Position numbers and translations under genes: made by a program. The notes under the pieces are model-generated. The model had not been told where the DNA came from, did no database searches, and was given only the letters and a program-made list of their open reading frames with translations. A stretch of 64,000 nucleotides of DNA from Arthrobacter sp. H16F315 (GTDB lineage: Bacteria; Actinomycetota; Actinomycetes; Actinomycetales; Micrococcaceae), in NCBI RefSeq assembly GCF_024124825.1, contig NZ_JAMXSS010000002.1, forward strand, positions 2,046,001 to 2,110,000, read 5' to 3'. Shown here piece by piece: positions 38,511-49,341 of the stretch; position 1 is the stretch's first letter, and every line of letters begins with the position of its first letter.

Positions 38511-39857
38511 ATGACTGAATTGCGAACCCTGAAAGTAGCCCTCCTGGGCTGTGGCAATGTTGGGGCCCAGGTTGCGCGGATTCTCCTTGACGACGCCGAC
38601 ATGCTGGCCTCGCGTTCCGGTGCCCGCCTGGAACTCGTTGGTATTGCCGTGCGCAACACCGACACTCCTCGGGATGTTGAACTTCCCCGGGAACTCTTTA
38701 CCACCGACGCCGGCGCTCTGGTCAAGGACGCCGACCTCGTGATCGAGCTCATGGGTGGGATCGAGCCGGCGCGCAGCCTGATCCTGGCTGCCATGCGGAA
38801 CGGCGCTTGCGTCGTCACCGGCAACAAGGCACTCGTTGCCAAAGACGGCCCGACGCTTCACGAGGAAGCGGACAAGGCCGGCGTCCAGCTGTCCTATGAG
38901 GCCGCCGTCGCCGGCGCCATTCCCATCCTGCGCCCGATCCGGGACAGCCTTTCCGGCGACCGGATCACCCGCGTGCTCGGCATCGTTAACGGCACCACCA
39001 ACTTCATCCTGGACCAGATGGATTCGACCGGGGCGCAATTCGCCGATGCCCTGGCCGAGGCCCAGCGCCTGGGCTATGCGGAGGCCGACCCCACCGCCGA
39101 CGTTGAGGGCCACGACGCCGCCTCCAAGGCCGCGATCCTTGCCTCGCTGTCCTTCCACACGCGGTTTTCCCTCGATGATGTGTATTGCGAGGGCATCAGC
39201 TCCGTCACCGCCGCCGACATCGCCGCGGCGAAGGACGCCGGTTTTGTCATCAAGCTGCTCGCGATCGCCGAAAAGTTGACGGCCGCAGGTGGGGAAACCG
39301 GCACGGAAACCGACGCCGCAGGAACCACCGGTGTCTCGGTCCGGGTCCACCCGACGCTGCTGCCGCGCGAACACCCGCTGGCAGCAGTACGCGGTGCATT
39401 CAACGCCGTTTTTATCGAGGCCGAAAACGCCGGCGAGCTGATGTTCTACGGGCAGGGTGCCGGCGGCAAGCCCACGGCCTCCGCAGTTATGGGGGACCTT
39501 GTCTCGGCAGCCCGCAGCATCGTCCTGGGCGGCCCGGGCAGGGCCGAGACCACCACGGGGAAGGTATCGGCGCTTCCCATCACTGCCGCTGCCACCAGCT
39601 ACTACATCGGCCTGGACGTCGCGGACCAGCCCGGTGTGCTGGCCAAGATCGCCCGGCTTTTCGCCGACCACGGCGTCTCCATTGAAATCATGCGGCAGAC
39701 CACCCATCGCGATGCTGATTCCAACATCGAGTCGGCGGAACTCCGGATCGTCACCCACCGCGCAAGCGAGGCTGCCTTGGCGGCCACCGTCGAGGCCGCC
39801 AAGGGCCTGGACGTTATCAATTCCGTTACATCCGTCCTTCGGGTAGAAGGAGTCTAA
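38511..39857 (+). CDS. hom: Homoserine dehydrogenase
   Basis: A 448-residue enzyme reducing aspartate semialdehyde to homoserine, the branch point to threonine and methionine. The NAD(P) motif is LLGCGNVGAQVARILLDD (residues 12-29), then VITGNKALVAKD-like CVVTGNKALVAKDGPTLHEE, the substrate region GIVNGTTNFILDQMD and DPTADVEGHDAASKAAILAS. The C-terminal ACT domain (about 365-440: DVADQPGVLAKIARLFADHG) is the usual threonine-feedback sensor. It starts directly after the lysA stop and is followed directly by thrC, consistent with one transcript. Confidence 0.96.
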   Translation: MTELRTLKVALLGCGNVGAQVARILLDDADMLASRSGARLELVGIAVRNTDTPRDVELPRELFTTDAGALVKDADLVIELMGGIEPARSLILAAMRNGACVVTGNKALVAKDGPTLHEEADKAGVQLSYEAAVAGAIPILRPIRDSLSGDRITRVLGIVNGTTNFILDQMDSTGAQFADALAEAQRLGYAEADPTADVEGHDAASKAAILASLSFHTRFSLDDVYCEGISSVTAADIAAAKDAGFVIKLLAIAEKLTAAGGETGTETDAAGTTGVSVRVHPTLLPREHPLAAVRGAFNAVFIEAENAGELMFYGQGAGGKPTASAVMGDLVSAARSIVLGGPGRAETTTGKVSALPITAAATSYYIGLDVADQPGVLAKIARLFADHGVSIEIMRQTTHRDADSNIESAELRIVTHRASEAALAATVEAAKGLDVINSVTSVLRVEGV

Positions 39858-40964
39858 GTGGCTCACCAATGGCGCGGCGTTATCCGCGAGTACGCTGAAC
39901 GTCTTCCGGTCACCGAGGCAACCGAGGTGATCACCCTGGGGGAGGGTGGCACTCCGCTCGTTTACGCCCAGCAGCTTTCTGCACTCACCGGCTGCGAGGT
40001 CTACCTCAAGGTCGAAGGCATGAACCCGACCGGTTCGTTCAAGGACCGCGGCATGACGATGGCCATGACGGCCGCTGTGGCCGCCGGCGCCAAGGCCGTT
40101 GTGTGTGCCTCCACAGGGAACACCTCCGCGTCCGCCGCCGCTTATGCGACCGCGGCCGGGCTGAAATGCGTTGTGCTGGTGCCGGAAGGCAAGATCTCCA
40201 TGGGCAAGCTCAGCCAGGCGATCGCCCACGGCGCAACCCTGTTGCAGGTCGACGGAAACTTCGACAACTGCCTCGACATCGCCCGCAAACTGGGGGAGTC
40301 CTACCCGGTATTCCTGGTCAACTCGGTCAACCCGGCCCGGATCGAGGGCCAAAAGACCGGCGCCTTCGAGGTGGTTGACTGGCTCGGGGACGCGCCCGAC
40401 TTCCATGTGCTCCCGGTGGGCAACGCCGGCAACATCACCGCGTATTGGAAGGGCTACAAAGAGTACTGCGCGCCGTTTGAATCCACCACCGCCGGCACAC
40501 TTGCCGCCGTTTCCACCAGGACCCCGGTGATGTGGGGCTTCCAGGCAGCCGGCGCGGCACCCTTTGTCGCGGGCCATCCGATCACCGAGCCCGACACGAT
40601 TGCGACAGCCATCCGGATCGGCAACCCCGCCTCCTGGGACAGTGCCATTGCGGCGCGCGACGAGTCCGGCGGCGTGATCGAAGCCGTGTCCGATGCGGAA
40701 ATTCTGGCAGCCCACCGCTGGCTCTCCGCCCGTGAGGGTGTATTTGTGGAACCCGGCTCGGCTGCGGGCGTCGCCGGGCTGATCAAGAAGCACACCGCCG
40801 GCGAGGTGCCGGTTGGCAAGACAATTGTCATCACCGTCACCGGCCACGGCCTCAAGGATCCGCAATGGGCGCTCCGCACGGAGGACGGCAGCGAAGTGCA
40901 GCCCGTCAAGGTCGCCAACGACGTCGTCACCGTAGCCACAGCCCTCGGACTGGAAGAAAAGTAG
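39858..40964 (+). CDS. thrC: Threonine synthase
   Basis: A 368-residue fold-type II PLP enzyme converting O-phosphohomoserine to threonine. The PLP lysine is in [20 protein letters not shown] (residues about 55-72), the Ser/Thr loop in [20 protein letters not shown], and the phosphate-binding region in [19 protein letters not shown]. It starts with GTG immediately after the hom stop, and thrB follows 2 bp after its own stop. Substrate specificity over other fold-type II enzymes is supported by length and by the hom-thrC-thrB context. Confidence 0.96.
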   Translation: MAHQWRGVIREYAERLPVTEATEVITLGEGGTPLVYAQQLSALTGCEVYLKVEGMNPTGSFKDRGMTMAMTAAVAAGAKAVVCASTGNTSASAAAYATAAGLKCVVLVPEGKISMGKLSQAIAHGATLLQVDGNFDNCLDIARKLGESYPVFLVNSVNPARIEGQKTGAFEVVDWLGDAPDFHVLPVGNAGNITAYWKGYKEYCAPFESTTAGTLAAVSTRTPVMWGFQAAGAAPFVAGHPITEPDTIATAIRIGNPASWDSAIAARDESGGVIEAVSDAEILAAHRWLSAREGVFVEPGSAAGVAGLIKKHTAGEVPVGKTIVITVTGHGLKDPQWALRTEDGSEVQPVKVANDVVTVATALGLEEK

Positions 40965-40966
40965 CC

Positions 40967-41953
40967 GTGGAAACCACCCTCACCGTCCCGGCAGAGTCCG
41001 CCGCCGACGCCCCGGAGATCCCGGCCGGGCAGCTCGTGACGGTCCGGGTGCCGGCTACCAGTGCGAACCTTGGCCCCGGCTTCGACAGCCTGGGCTTGGC
41101 GCTGTCCCTGTTCGACACCCTGTCGGTGGAAACCCTGGACAGCGGCGAGCTGGAATTTGAGCTCAGCGGAGAAGGGGCGGAATCCCTGCCCCGTGATGCC
41201 AGCCATCTGGTGGTGAAGGCAATCACGGAGGCCCTGCACCGCCTGGGGTTCCGGCACGGCGGGCTTAGGATCACGGCAGACAATGTCAACCCGCACGGCC
41301 GCGGTTTGGGCTCCTCAGCGTCAGCCGTGGTGGCCGCCGTGACCGCCGCCAATGCCCTGGTTCCCGAAGCATCGCGCCGGGGCAAGGACTGGGTCCTGCA
41401 GCTCACGAGTGAGATGGAAGGCCACCCGGACAACGTCGCACCCGCAATTTTCGGCGGACTGGCGCTCTCATGGCAGGACAGTGACCGGTACAGCAGCACG
41501 TGCGCGGCCGTCGCTGCGGCGGTTGTTCCGGTGGTCGCCGTGCCGGACTTTGAACTATCCACCGAAACGGCCCGTGCCCTGCTGCCGGCCTCGGTGGGCC
41601 ACCACGCAGCGGCGATGAATTCCGGACGTGCGGCCCTGCTGATCCACGCGCTGACGCAAAAACCGGAGTTCCTCCTTGCCGGCACCGAGGACTACCTGCA
41701 CCAGAGCTATCGTGCCGAAGCCATGCGGCCCAGCGCCGACTTGATCGCGGCTTTGCGGCGGGCGGGCTTTGCGGCCGCCGTGTCCGGGGCCGGGCCTACG
41801 GTGCTGGTCCTGGCCAATGGGGTGCGGCAGGCAGAGGCTGCCGTCGCGTTCATCGACGCTTTTACGGCCAGCAACACGCCGGACGTCGGCTGGCGCGTGA
41901 TGAAGCTGGCTGTGGACGTCGAAGGTGCTAAAGTGGAAGTGCACCGGCGGTAA
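40967..41953 (+). CDS. thrB: Homoserine kinase
   Basis: A 328-residue GHMP kinase phosphorylating homoserine. The N-terminal motif VRVPATSANLGPGFDSLGLA, the ATP loop PHGRGLGSSASAVVAAVTAA and the C-terminal GFAAAVSGAGPTVLVLANGV are the three family signatures. The start is GTG at 40967, 2 bp after the thrC stop; a longer reading from 40865 is inside thrC and unlikely. Last gene of the argS-lysA-hom-thrC-thrB run; no terminator hairpin is obvious in the 326 bp before rho. Confidence 0.95.
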   Translation: METTLTVPAESAADAPEIPAGQLVTVRVPATSANLGPGFDSLGLALSLFDTLSVETLDSGELEFELSGEGAESLPRDASHLVVKAITEALHRLGFRHGGLRITADNVNPHGRGLGSSASAVVAAVTAANALVPEASRRGKDWVLQLTSEMEGHPDNVAPAIFGGLALSWQDSDRYSSTCAAVAAAVVPVVAVPDFELSTETARALLPASVGHHAAAMNSGRAALLIHALTQKPEFLLAGTEDYLHQSYRAEAMRPSADLIAALRRAGFAAAVSGAGPTVLVLANGVRQAEAAVAFIDAFTASNTPDVGWRVMKLAVDVEGAKVEVHRR

Positions 41954-42279
41954 TCACGCAGGCGGTAATTCAGTTACTGTTCAAAAGACCGCGAAGTTGG
42001 CCTTGTTGCCTCTCTCATCTTTCACTGCGAAATATTGCCCGGTGCCGCCTGCTTTTGGTCTGACGCAGGAATCCGCAGAAATTATCCCTGCACCCCTGAA
42101 GAGTCAGCCCGCCGTTTCTCATTTCTTTGGAACGCGCCAGGCGATGCAGTATCTGGCCGTGCTGGCCAATTTCCATCCGGCAAGGCCGAAATCCCGGCTG
42201 CAAATCTGAACTGCAGCCCAGATCAAATCATCGCGTCCAGCTCCTAGCCTGGCCGCCGTCGAGGGGGGAAGGATCCTTC
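41954..42279 (+). promoter_or_regulatory. rho leader, C-rich and G-poor
   Basis: 326 bp with no gene. It differs from its surroundings: 42001-42120 has 41 C against 25 G, with pyrimidine-rich stretches such as CCTCTCTCATCTTTCAC. Such C-over-G, unstructured RNA is the kind of region Rho loads on, and rho leaders in other bacteria carry Rho-dependent attenuators. No clear -35/-10 pair was found. Confidence 0.4.
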
Positions 42280-44475
<2,196 letters not shown>

Positions 44476-44482
44476 CTGAGTC

Positions 44483-44520
44483 AGGGGCGGGGCCGTCGCA
44501 TATTTGCGGGCCCCGCCCCT
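44483..44520 (+). terminator. rho terminator
   Basis: AGGGGCGGGGCC at 44483-44494 pairs perfectly with 44509-44520 around a 14-nt loop, followed by TTTG. It begins 7 bp after the rho stop and leaves prfA needing its own promoter (TAGACT near 44550). Confidence 0.85.
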
Positions 44521-44580
44521 TTGTCGTTCCACCCAACGCACGGCATTACTAGACTTGTAGAAGTCGAAAGAGGTTTTGAA

Positions 44581-45654
44581 ATGTTTGAGTCCGTACAGGG
44601 CCTGTTGGATGAGCATGATGCCATCCAGGCGCAGCTTGGGGATCCTGCTGTCTACGCTGACCAGAAGCTTGCCCGAAAGCTGGGGCGGCGCTCGGCCCAG
44701 CTGAACGGCATTGTCGAGGCGTACCACGCCTGGCACGGTATCGAGGATGACCTTGCCGCTGCCAAAGAGATGGCGGACGAAGACCCGGAGTTTGCTGCCG
44801 AGGTTCCGGTCCTGGCGGCCGGGCTGGAGACGGCGGCGGCCAAGCTTCGCCGGCTCCTGATTCCGCGGGACCCCGACGATTCCCGCAATGTGATCCTTGA
44901 GGTCAAGGGTGGTGAAGGCGGCGACGAGGCTGCCCTTTTTGCCGCCGACCTGCTGCGGATGTACACCCGGTACGCGGAAACCCGGGGTTGGAAGACTGAG
45001 ATGATTTCTGCCAACGAATCGGACCTGGGCGGCTACAAGGACGTCCAGGTGGCGATCAAGGGCAACTCGAGCGACCCGGCCGAAGGTGTCTATGCGCGGC
45101 TCAAGTTCGAAGGCGGCGTGCACCGGGTGCAGCGCGTTCCCGTGACGGAATCCCAGGGGCGCATCCACACCTCCGCTGCCGGTGTGCTGGTACTTCCCGA
45201 AGTGGACGAACCCGAAGAACTTGAGATCAACCAGAACGACCTCAAGATCGACGTCTACCGTTCGTCCGGCCCCGGCGGCCAGTCCGTGAATACCACCGAC
45301 TCAGCTGTCCGGATCACCCACCTTCCCACCGGCATTGTGGTGGCCATGCAAAACGAAAAGTCGCAGCTGCAGAACCGTGAAGCCGGCATGCGTGTCCTGC
45401 GTGCCCGCATCCTGGCGCACCAGCAGGAGCAGATTGACGCCGAAAACTCCGCCCAGCGCAAATCCCAGATCCGCACCATGGACCGCTCGGAGCGAATCCG
45501 CACGTACAACTACCCGGAAAACCGGATAGCGGACCACCGCACCGGATACAAGGCGTACAACCTGGACCAGGTTATGAACGGCGACCTGGAACCGGTCATC
45601 CAGTCGGCCATCGAGATGGACGAACAGGCCCGCCTCGACGCTATCGGCGACTAG
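44581..45654 (+). CDS. prfA: Peptide chain release factor 1
   Basis: A 357-residue class I release factor recognising UAA and UAG. The catalytic GGQ is in [20 protein letters not shown] (about residue 230), and the codon-recognition PxT region and family [20 protein letters not shown] are present. The ATG at 44581 is preceded by GAAAGAGG. An upstream ORF extension (20 codons) runs into the rho terminator and was not used. It is followed by prmC 11 bp after the stop, the methyltransferase that modifies this factor's GGQ glutamine. Confidence 0.96.
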   Translation: MFESVQGLLDEHDAIQAQLGDPAVYADQKLARKLGRRSAQLNGIVEAYHAWHGIEDDLAAAKEMADEDPEFAAEVPVLAAGLETAAAKLRRLLIPRDPDDSRNVILEVKGGEGGDEAALFAADLLRMYTRYAETRGWKTEMISANESDLGGYKDVQVAIKGNSSDPAEGVYARLKFEGGVHRVQRVPVTESQGRIHTSAAGVLVLPEVDEPEELEINQNDLKIDVYRSSGPGGQSVNTTDSAVRITHLPTGIVVAMQNEKSQLQNREAGMRVLRARILAHQQEQIDAENSAQRKSQIRTMDRSERIRTYNYPENRIADHRTGYKAYNLDQVMNGDLEPVIQSAIEMDEQARLDAIGD

Positions 45655-45665
45655 CCGGCCCCGGC

Positions 45666-46583
45666 GTGGTGATACCAGAAGGAGCCGGCCTGAGCCTTGC
45701 GGACGCCGTCCGCGAGGCCACTGCAGCGCTGGCCGCCGCGGGGGTCCCGAGTCCGCGAGCCGACGCGGAACTGCTCGCAGATCATCTGCTGGGCGTTGGC
45801 CTCGGCCGGCTCCGTGCCCTGATGCTCGGTGACAGCCCGGCACCGGTTGGCTATCAGGAGCTCATCGCCGAGCGGGCCCGGCGCGTTCCGCTGCAGCACA
45901 TCACGGGCGTTGCGCATTTCCGGTACCTGGAGCTGGCAGTCGGGCCGGGAGTGTTTATTCCCCGGCCGGAAACCGAAACCGTGGTGCAGCTTGTCATCGA
46001 CAGGCTGCAGGGACAGGCCCATCCTAAGGTGGTTGATCTGGGCACCGGGTCCGGAGCCATCGCCGGGTCGATCGCGCACGAGATTCCCGGCGCCGAGGTC
46101 CACGCCGTTGAATTCAGCGAGTTCGCGCACGCGTGGGCCGCGAGGAATCTGTTGCCGCTCGGCGTTCACTTGACCCGTGGTGATCTGCGTGATGCGCTGC
46201 CCGGGCACAACGGCACCTTCGACGTTGTCGTCTCGAACCCGCCCTACATTCCTGCCGACGCAATCCCCAACGAACCCGAAGTAGCGCTGCACGACCCGCC
46301 CGAGGCACTCTACGGCGGGGGAGCGGACGGTATGGAGCTTCCGGCGGCGGCAGCCGCTTCCGCCGCCAGGCTCCTGGTCCCCGGGGGATATTTCGTGATG
46401 GAGCACGCCGAAGTCCAGGCCGGCTGGATCGCCGCGATGCTGGAGCGCTCCGGACGTTGGTCCCGCATCACCACCCATCGTGACCTCAACGGCAGGGACC
46501 GGGCCACGAGTGCCGTCCTTGCCGACCGGCTTCCGCCTGGTGGCCGGGGCAACTCACCCAGTGATGAAAGAATGGGCCAGTGA
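45666..46583 (+). CDS. prmC: Peptide chain release factor N5-glutamine methyltransferase
   Basis: A 305-residue SAM-dependent methyltransferase of the HemK/PrmC family. SAM motif: VDLGTGSGAIAGSIAHEIPG (residues about 118-137). The catalytic NPPY is in VVSNPPYIPADAI (about 187-199). It methylates the GGQ glutamine of release factors RF1/RF2, and the gene directly follows prfA. The start is a GTG-GTG pair at 45666. The stop overlaps the next start (GTGA), so sua5 is translationally coupled. Confidence 0.94.
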   Translation: MVIPEGAGLSLADAVREATAALAAAGVPSPRADAELLADHLLGVGLGRLRALMLGDSPAPVGYQELIAERARRVPLQHITGVAHFRYLELAVGPGVFIPRPETETVVQLVIDRLQGQAHPKVVDLGTGSGAIAGSIAHEIPGAEVHAVEFSEFAHAWAARNLLPLGVHLTRGDLRDALPGHNGTFDVVVSNPPYIPADAIPNEPEVALHDPPEALYGGGADGMELPAAAAASAARLLVPGGYFVMEHAEVQAGWIAAMLERSGRWSRITTHRDLNGRDRATSAVLADRLPPGGRGNSPSDERMGQ

Positions 46584-47347
46584 CGACTAGCTACGATTGC
46601 ACGGCGGCCGAGCAGCGCGCCGCAGGACTTGAACACGCCCAGCGGGCCATCCGGGAGCACAAGTGTGTGGTCTTCCCGACGGACACCGTGTACGGGATCG
46701 CCGCCGACGCGTTCTCACCCCTCGCGGTGACCTTGTTGCTGGCATCGAAAGGTCGCAGCCGCAAAATGCCGCCGCCGGTGCTCATCCCCAGGCTCAATGC
46801 CCTCGACGGCCTCGCGACGGACGTTCCGGCCGAGGCCCGGCGCCTGGCAGAGGCATTCTGGCCCGGCGCTCTCACCCTGATCCTGCATGCCCAGCCGTCC
46901 CTTGACTGGGACCTCGGCGACACCAGAGGCACCGTCGCACTCCGGATCCCGGCCGATGACCTCGCCCAGGACCTCCTGACGCTGACCGGTCCGCTGGCAG
47001 TGTCCTCGGCGAACCGCACGGGACAGCCGGCGGCTCAGACCGCTGTGGAGGCCGAAGCCCAGCTGGCGGAATCCGTGGAGGTCTATCTGGAGGGCGGCGC
47101 GCGGCCGGTCGAGGGGACCGATGCGCTGCCGTCCACCATTGTTGATGCCACCTCTGTGCCGCTGCGGGTGGTACGCCAGGGTGCCATCAGCCTGGAGCGG
47201 CTCCGGGAGGTTGTGCCGGAATTGCTCGGTGCCGGCGAGGAGCCGGCCGCCGTTGATGCCCCGGACACCACCACTGCCACCCCGTCACACAGCACCGCTG
47301 AGGACAGCGCTACACCCGCCGCCGACGACGATTCTCCGAGGAACTGA
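46580..47347 (+). CDS. L-threonylcarbamoyladenylate synthase (Sua5/YwlC)
   Basis: A 255-residue protein of the YrdC/Sua5 family. The core signature VVFPTDTVYGIAADAFSPLA (residues about 30-49), then the SRK-type loop GRSRKMPPPVLI, and PADDLAQDLLTLTGPLAVSSA, are typical. It makes threonylcarbamoyl-AMP for t6A modification of ANN-decoding tRNAs. The C-terminal 60 residues are Ala/Pro/Thr-rich with no Sua5 domain homology that I recognise. The GTG start overlaps the prmC stop. Naming as tsaC or sua5 is equally acceptable. Confidence 0.9.
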   Translation: MTTSYDCTAAEQRAAGLEHAQRAIREHKCVVFPTDTVYGIAADAFSPLAVTLLLASKGRSRKMPPPVLIPRLNALDGLATDVPAEARRLAEAFWPGALTLILHAQPSLDWDLGDTRGTVALRIPADDLAQDLLTLTGPLAVSSANRTGQPAAQTAVEAEAQLAESVEVYLEGGARPVEGTDALPSTIVDATSVPLRVVRQGAISLERLREVVPELLGAGEEPAAVDAPDTTTATPSHSTAEDSATPAADDDSPRN

Positions 47348-47348
47348 C

Positions 47349-48255
47349 ATGCAACCCAAAGTCGCCGTCGCGGCAGTAACTTTCGACCGCCACGAGGAAC
47401 TCACTCTCCTGCTCAAGGGCCTGGCCGATCAGACGGCCCCCATCCACTCGATCGCTCTCGTGGACTCCGGCACCGTCCCGGCGACCGCGATCGTCAACGC
47501 GGGCGGGGAGAACATCAACTACCTGCGCTCCGAGGCGAACCTCGGCGGTGCCGGAGGATTCGCTTATGCGATTCTTGCTGCGATGGCCAGCGGCGCGGAG
47601 TGGATCTGGATGATGGATGATGACGGGCACCCCGAGGATAAGAGCTGCCTCGCCGAACTGCTCAAGTGCGCCGAAGAGCACCGGCTCGATATTGTGAGCC
47701 CCCTCGTCGCCGCAACGTCCGATCCCAACCGGCTCTCATTCAATTTCCGGATCAACGGGTTCCTGACCAACGACCGCTCCAGGCTCGCGTCGATGGGCTA
47801 CCTTCCGGACATGGTGCATTTTTTAACGGTGCACTGATCCGCACGGAGGTGTTCTACAAGATCGGCATCCCTGACGTGAAGTTCTTTATCCGCGGCGACG
47901 AGGTCGACTTCCTGTCGCGGGTCAAGAAGGCCGGCCTTAAATACGGCACCCTGGCCACCGTCGCCGTCCAGCACCCGGCTACCTGGACCGAGATGAAACC
48001 CGTCTTCGGCGGGTTCCTTACCCCGTTATTCCCGAGGGCGAGTTTAAGCGGTACTGCTATTTCCGCAACCGCGGCTACCTCACCCGGAAGTACCGGAACC
48101 TGCGCTGGTTCGGCGCCGACATCGTCGGGTTCCCTTACTTTTTCCTGAAAACCGGTGACCTCAAAGGTCTCGCGCGGTGGTTCCGGGCCTACTCCACCGG
48201 CTTCCGCGGTCAGGGCTTCGGCTCGCCCGCACAGCTTATGCCGACCAACAGCTAG
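47349..48255 (+). CDS. Galactofuranosyltransferase GlfT1-like (GT2), two frameshifts
   Basis: A family-2 glycosyltransferase closely resembling mycobacterial GlfT1. It shows VAVAAVTFDRHEELTLLLKG, NLGGAGGFAYAILAAMASGA, the DDD-type acid motif in WIWMMDDDGHPEDK, then FFNGALIRTEVFYKIGIPDV, FIRGDEVDFLSRVKKAGLKY and YFRNRGYLTRKYRNLRW. Two one-base losses break it: a T-run at about 47821-47826 (TTTTTT should be one longer) and GGCGGG at about 48016 (one G short). Rejoined, it is about 302 residues, the GlfT1 length. Start is the ATG at 47349, directly after sua5. It probably adds the first galactofuranose units to a cell-envelope lipid-linked acceptor; substrate is inferred. Confidence 0.82.
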
Positions 48256-48261
48256 GCCGGC

Positions 48262-49218
48262 GTGGAGAAGCTGTTCGCCGTCGTTGTCACCTACAACCGT
48301 GCCGACTTACTGCAGAATCTGCTCGAGTCCTTTAGCCGACTGGGCACCCGGCCGGACCGGATCGTGGTGGTGGACAACGCCAGCAGCGATCACACCCCTG
48401 ACGTTATCGCCCGAGCAACGGCCTCCGGTGCAGTGCCGATCCAGTATGAACGGCTCTCCGCGAACGCCGGCGGCTCCGGCGGCTTCTCCCGCGGCGTGGA
48501 GCTTGCCCTCGCGGCCGGTGCCGAATGGCTCTGGCTGATGGACGACGACGTCGAGGTACTCCCCGGGGCGGTCGAGGCGCTTGACAAGTTCACGCCGGAC
48601 TACTTGTGCATGATAGGACGCCGCTACGACGCCGCCGGCAAGCCTTTCTTCTGGCAGCACCATTTTGTTGAATCACTCGGCGTTTTCCTGCCCGTCTCCG
48701 GCGATGTTTTCGGTACCTCGGAGGTCTTTCGGACCAACGTGGGAAATTTCGAGGGCATGCTGATCAAGGCCTCGCTGGCACGCACCATCGGCCTGCCGGA
48801 TCCGCGGTTCTTTATCACCTGGGACGACCTCATCTACGGCTGGCTCGCGGCGCAGCAGACCCCGGTGGTCTATGTAAACGCCTTTGTTATCAAAAAGGTG
48901 CGGGCCCAGCGCCAAGTGGATCTGGGCGTCCGCCACCTCAATGATTCGAGTGACCTGAGCCGCCGCTACGTGATGCGCAACCGGGGCCATGTGGCGCAGT
49001 ACCTTCGTGCCTACGGCAAGTTCAACAGGCTGGGGTTTGGTGCCGGAACGGCACTGACATATTTGAAGGAAGTTGCCCGGCTGGTGCTGGTGGAGCGCAG
49101 CATCAGGGGAGCCGGGGCGCTGTGGAACGGCTGGCGCGAATCGCGGGCCATCCTGGCCGACCGCAACTGGCAGCCGATGCCGCCGGTGCCTGGTCCAGCT
49201 CCCCATAAGGAGGGCTGA
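48262..49218 (+). CDS. Galactofuranosyltransferase-like GT2 glycosyltransferase
   Basis: A 318-residue family-2 glycosyltransferase, start GTG at 48262, 6 bp after the first GT. Typical N-terminus EKLFAVVVTYNRADLLQNLL, the DxD-type motif in LWLMDDDVEVLPGAVEALDK and the C-terminal RRYVMRNRGHVAQYLRAYGK, shared with GlfT-like enzymes. Intact, unlike its neighbour. Together the two genes look like a paired galactan-type polymer assembly system; linkage specificity cannot be read from sequence. It is followed by nucleotide-sugar and lipid-carrier genes that fit polysaccharide assembly. Confidence 0.88.
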   Translation: MEKLFAVVVTYNRADLLQNLLESFSRLGTRPDRIVVVDNASSDHTPDVIARATASGAVPIQYERLSANAGGSGGFSRGVELALAAGAEWLWLMDDDVEVLPGAVEALDKFTPDYLCMIGRRYDAAGKPFFWQHHFVESLGVFLPVSGDVFGTSEVFRTNVGNFEGMLIKASLARTIGLPDPRFFITWDDLIYGWLAAQQTPVVYVNAFVIKKVRAQRQVDLGVRHLNDSSDLSRRYVMRNRGHVAQYLRAYGKFNRLGFGAGTALTYLKEVARLVLVERSIRGAGALWNGWRESRAILADRNWQPMPPVPGPAPHKEG

Positions 49219-49341
49219 GGCAGGTGCAGGTCCGGACGAACCCGTCCCGCCGGACCCCTAAGGACCCGGGGTTCCCTGCCGGGAGCGATTAGTATCGTGG
49301 GAGAACCGGGTACTGTCCGGCAATTGCAGGGCGGGTAATTA

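Noticed and set aside
38127..40865. 912-codon minus-strand reading over lysA/hom/thrC
   Set aside because: It lies opposite well-supported hom and thrC genes, is low-complexity and has no recognisable domain. It is an antisense shadow caused by high GC at third positions.
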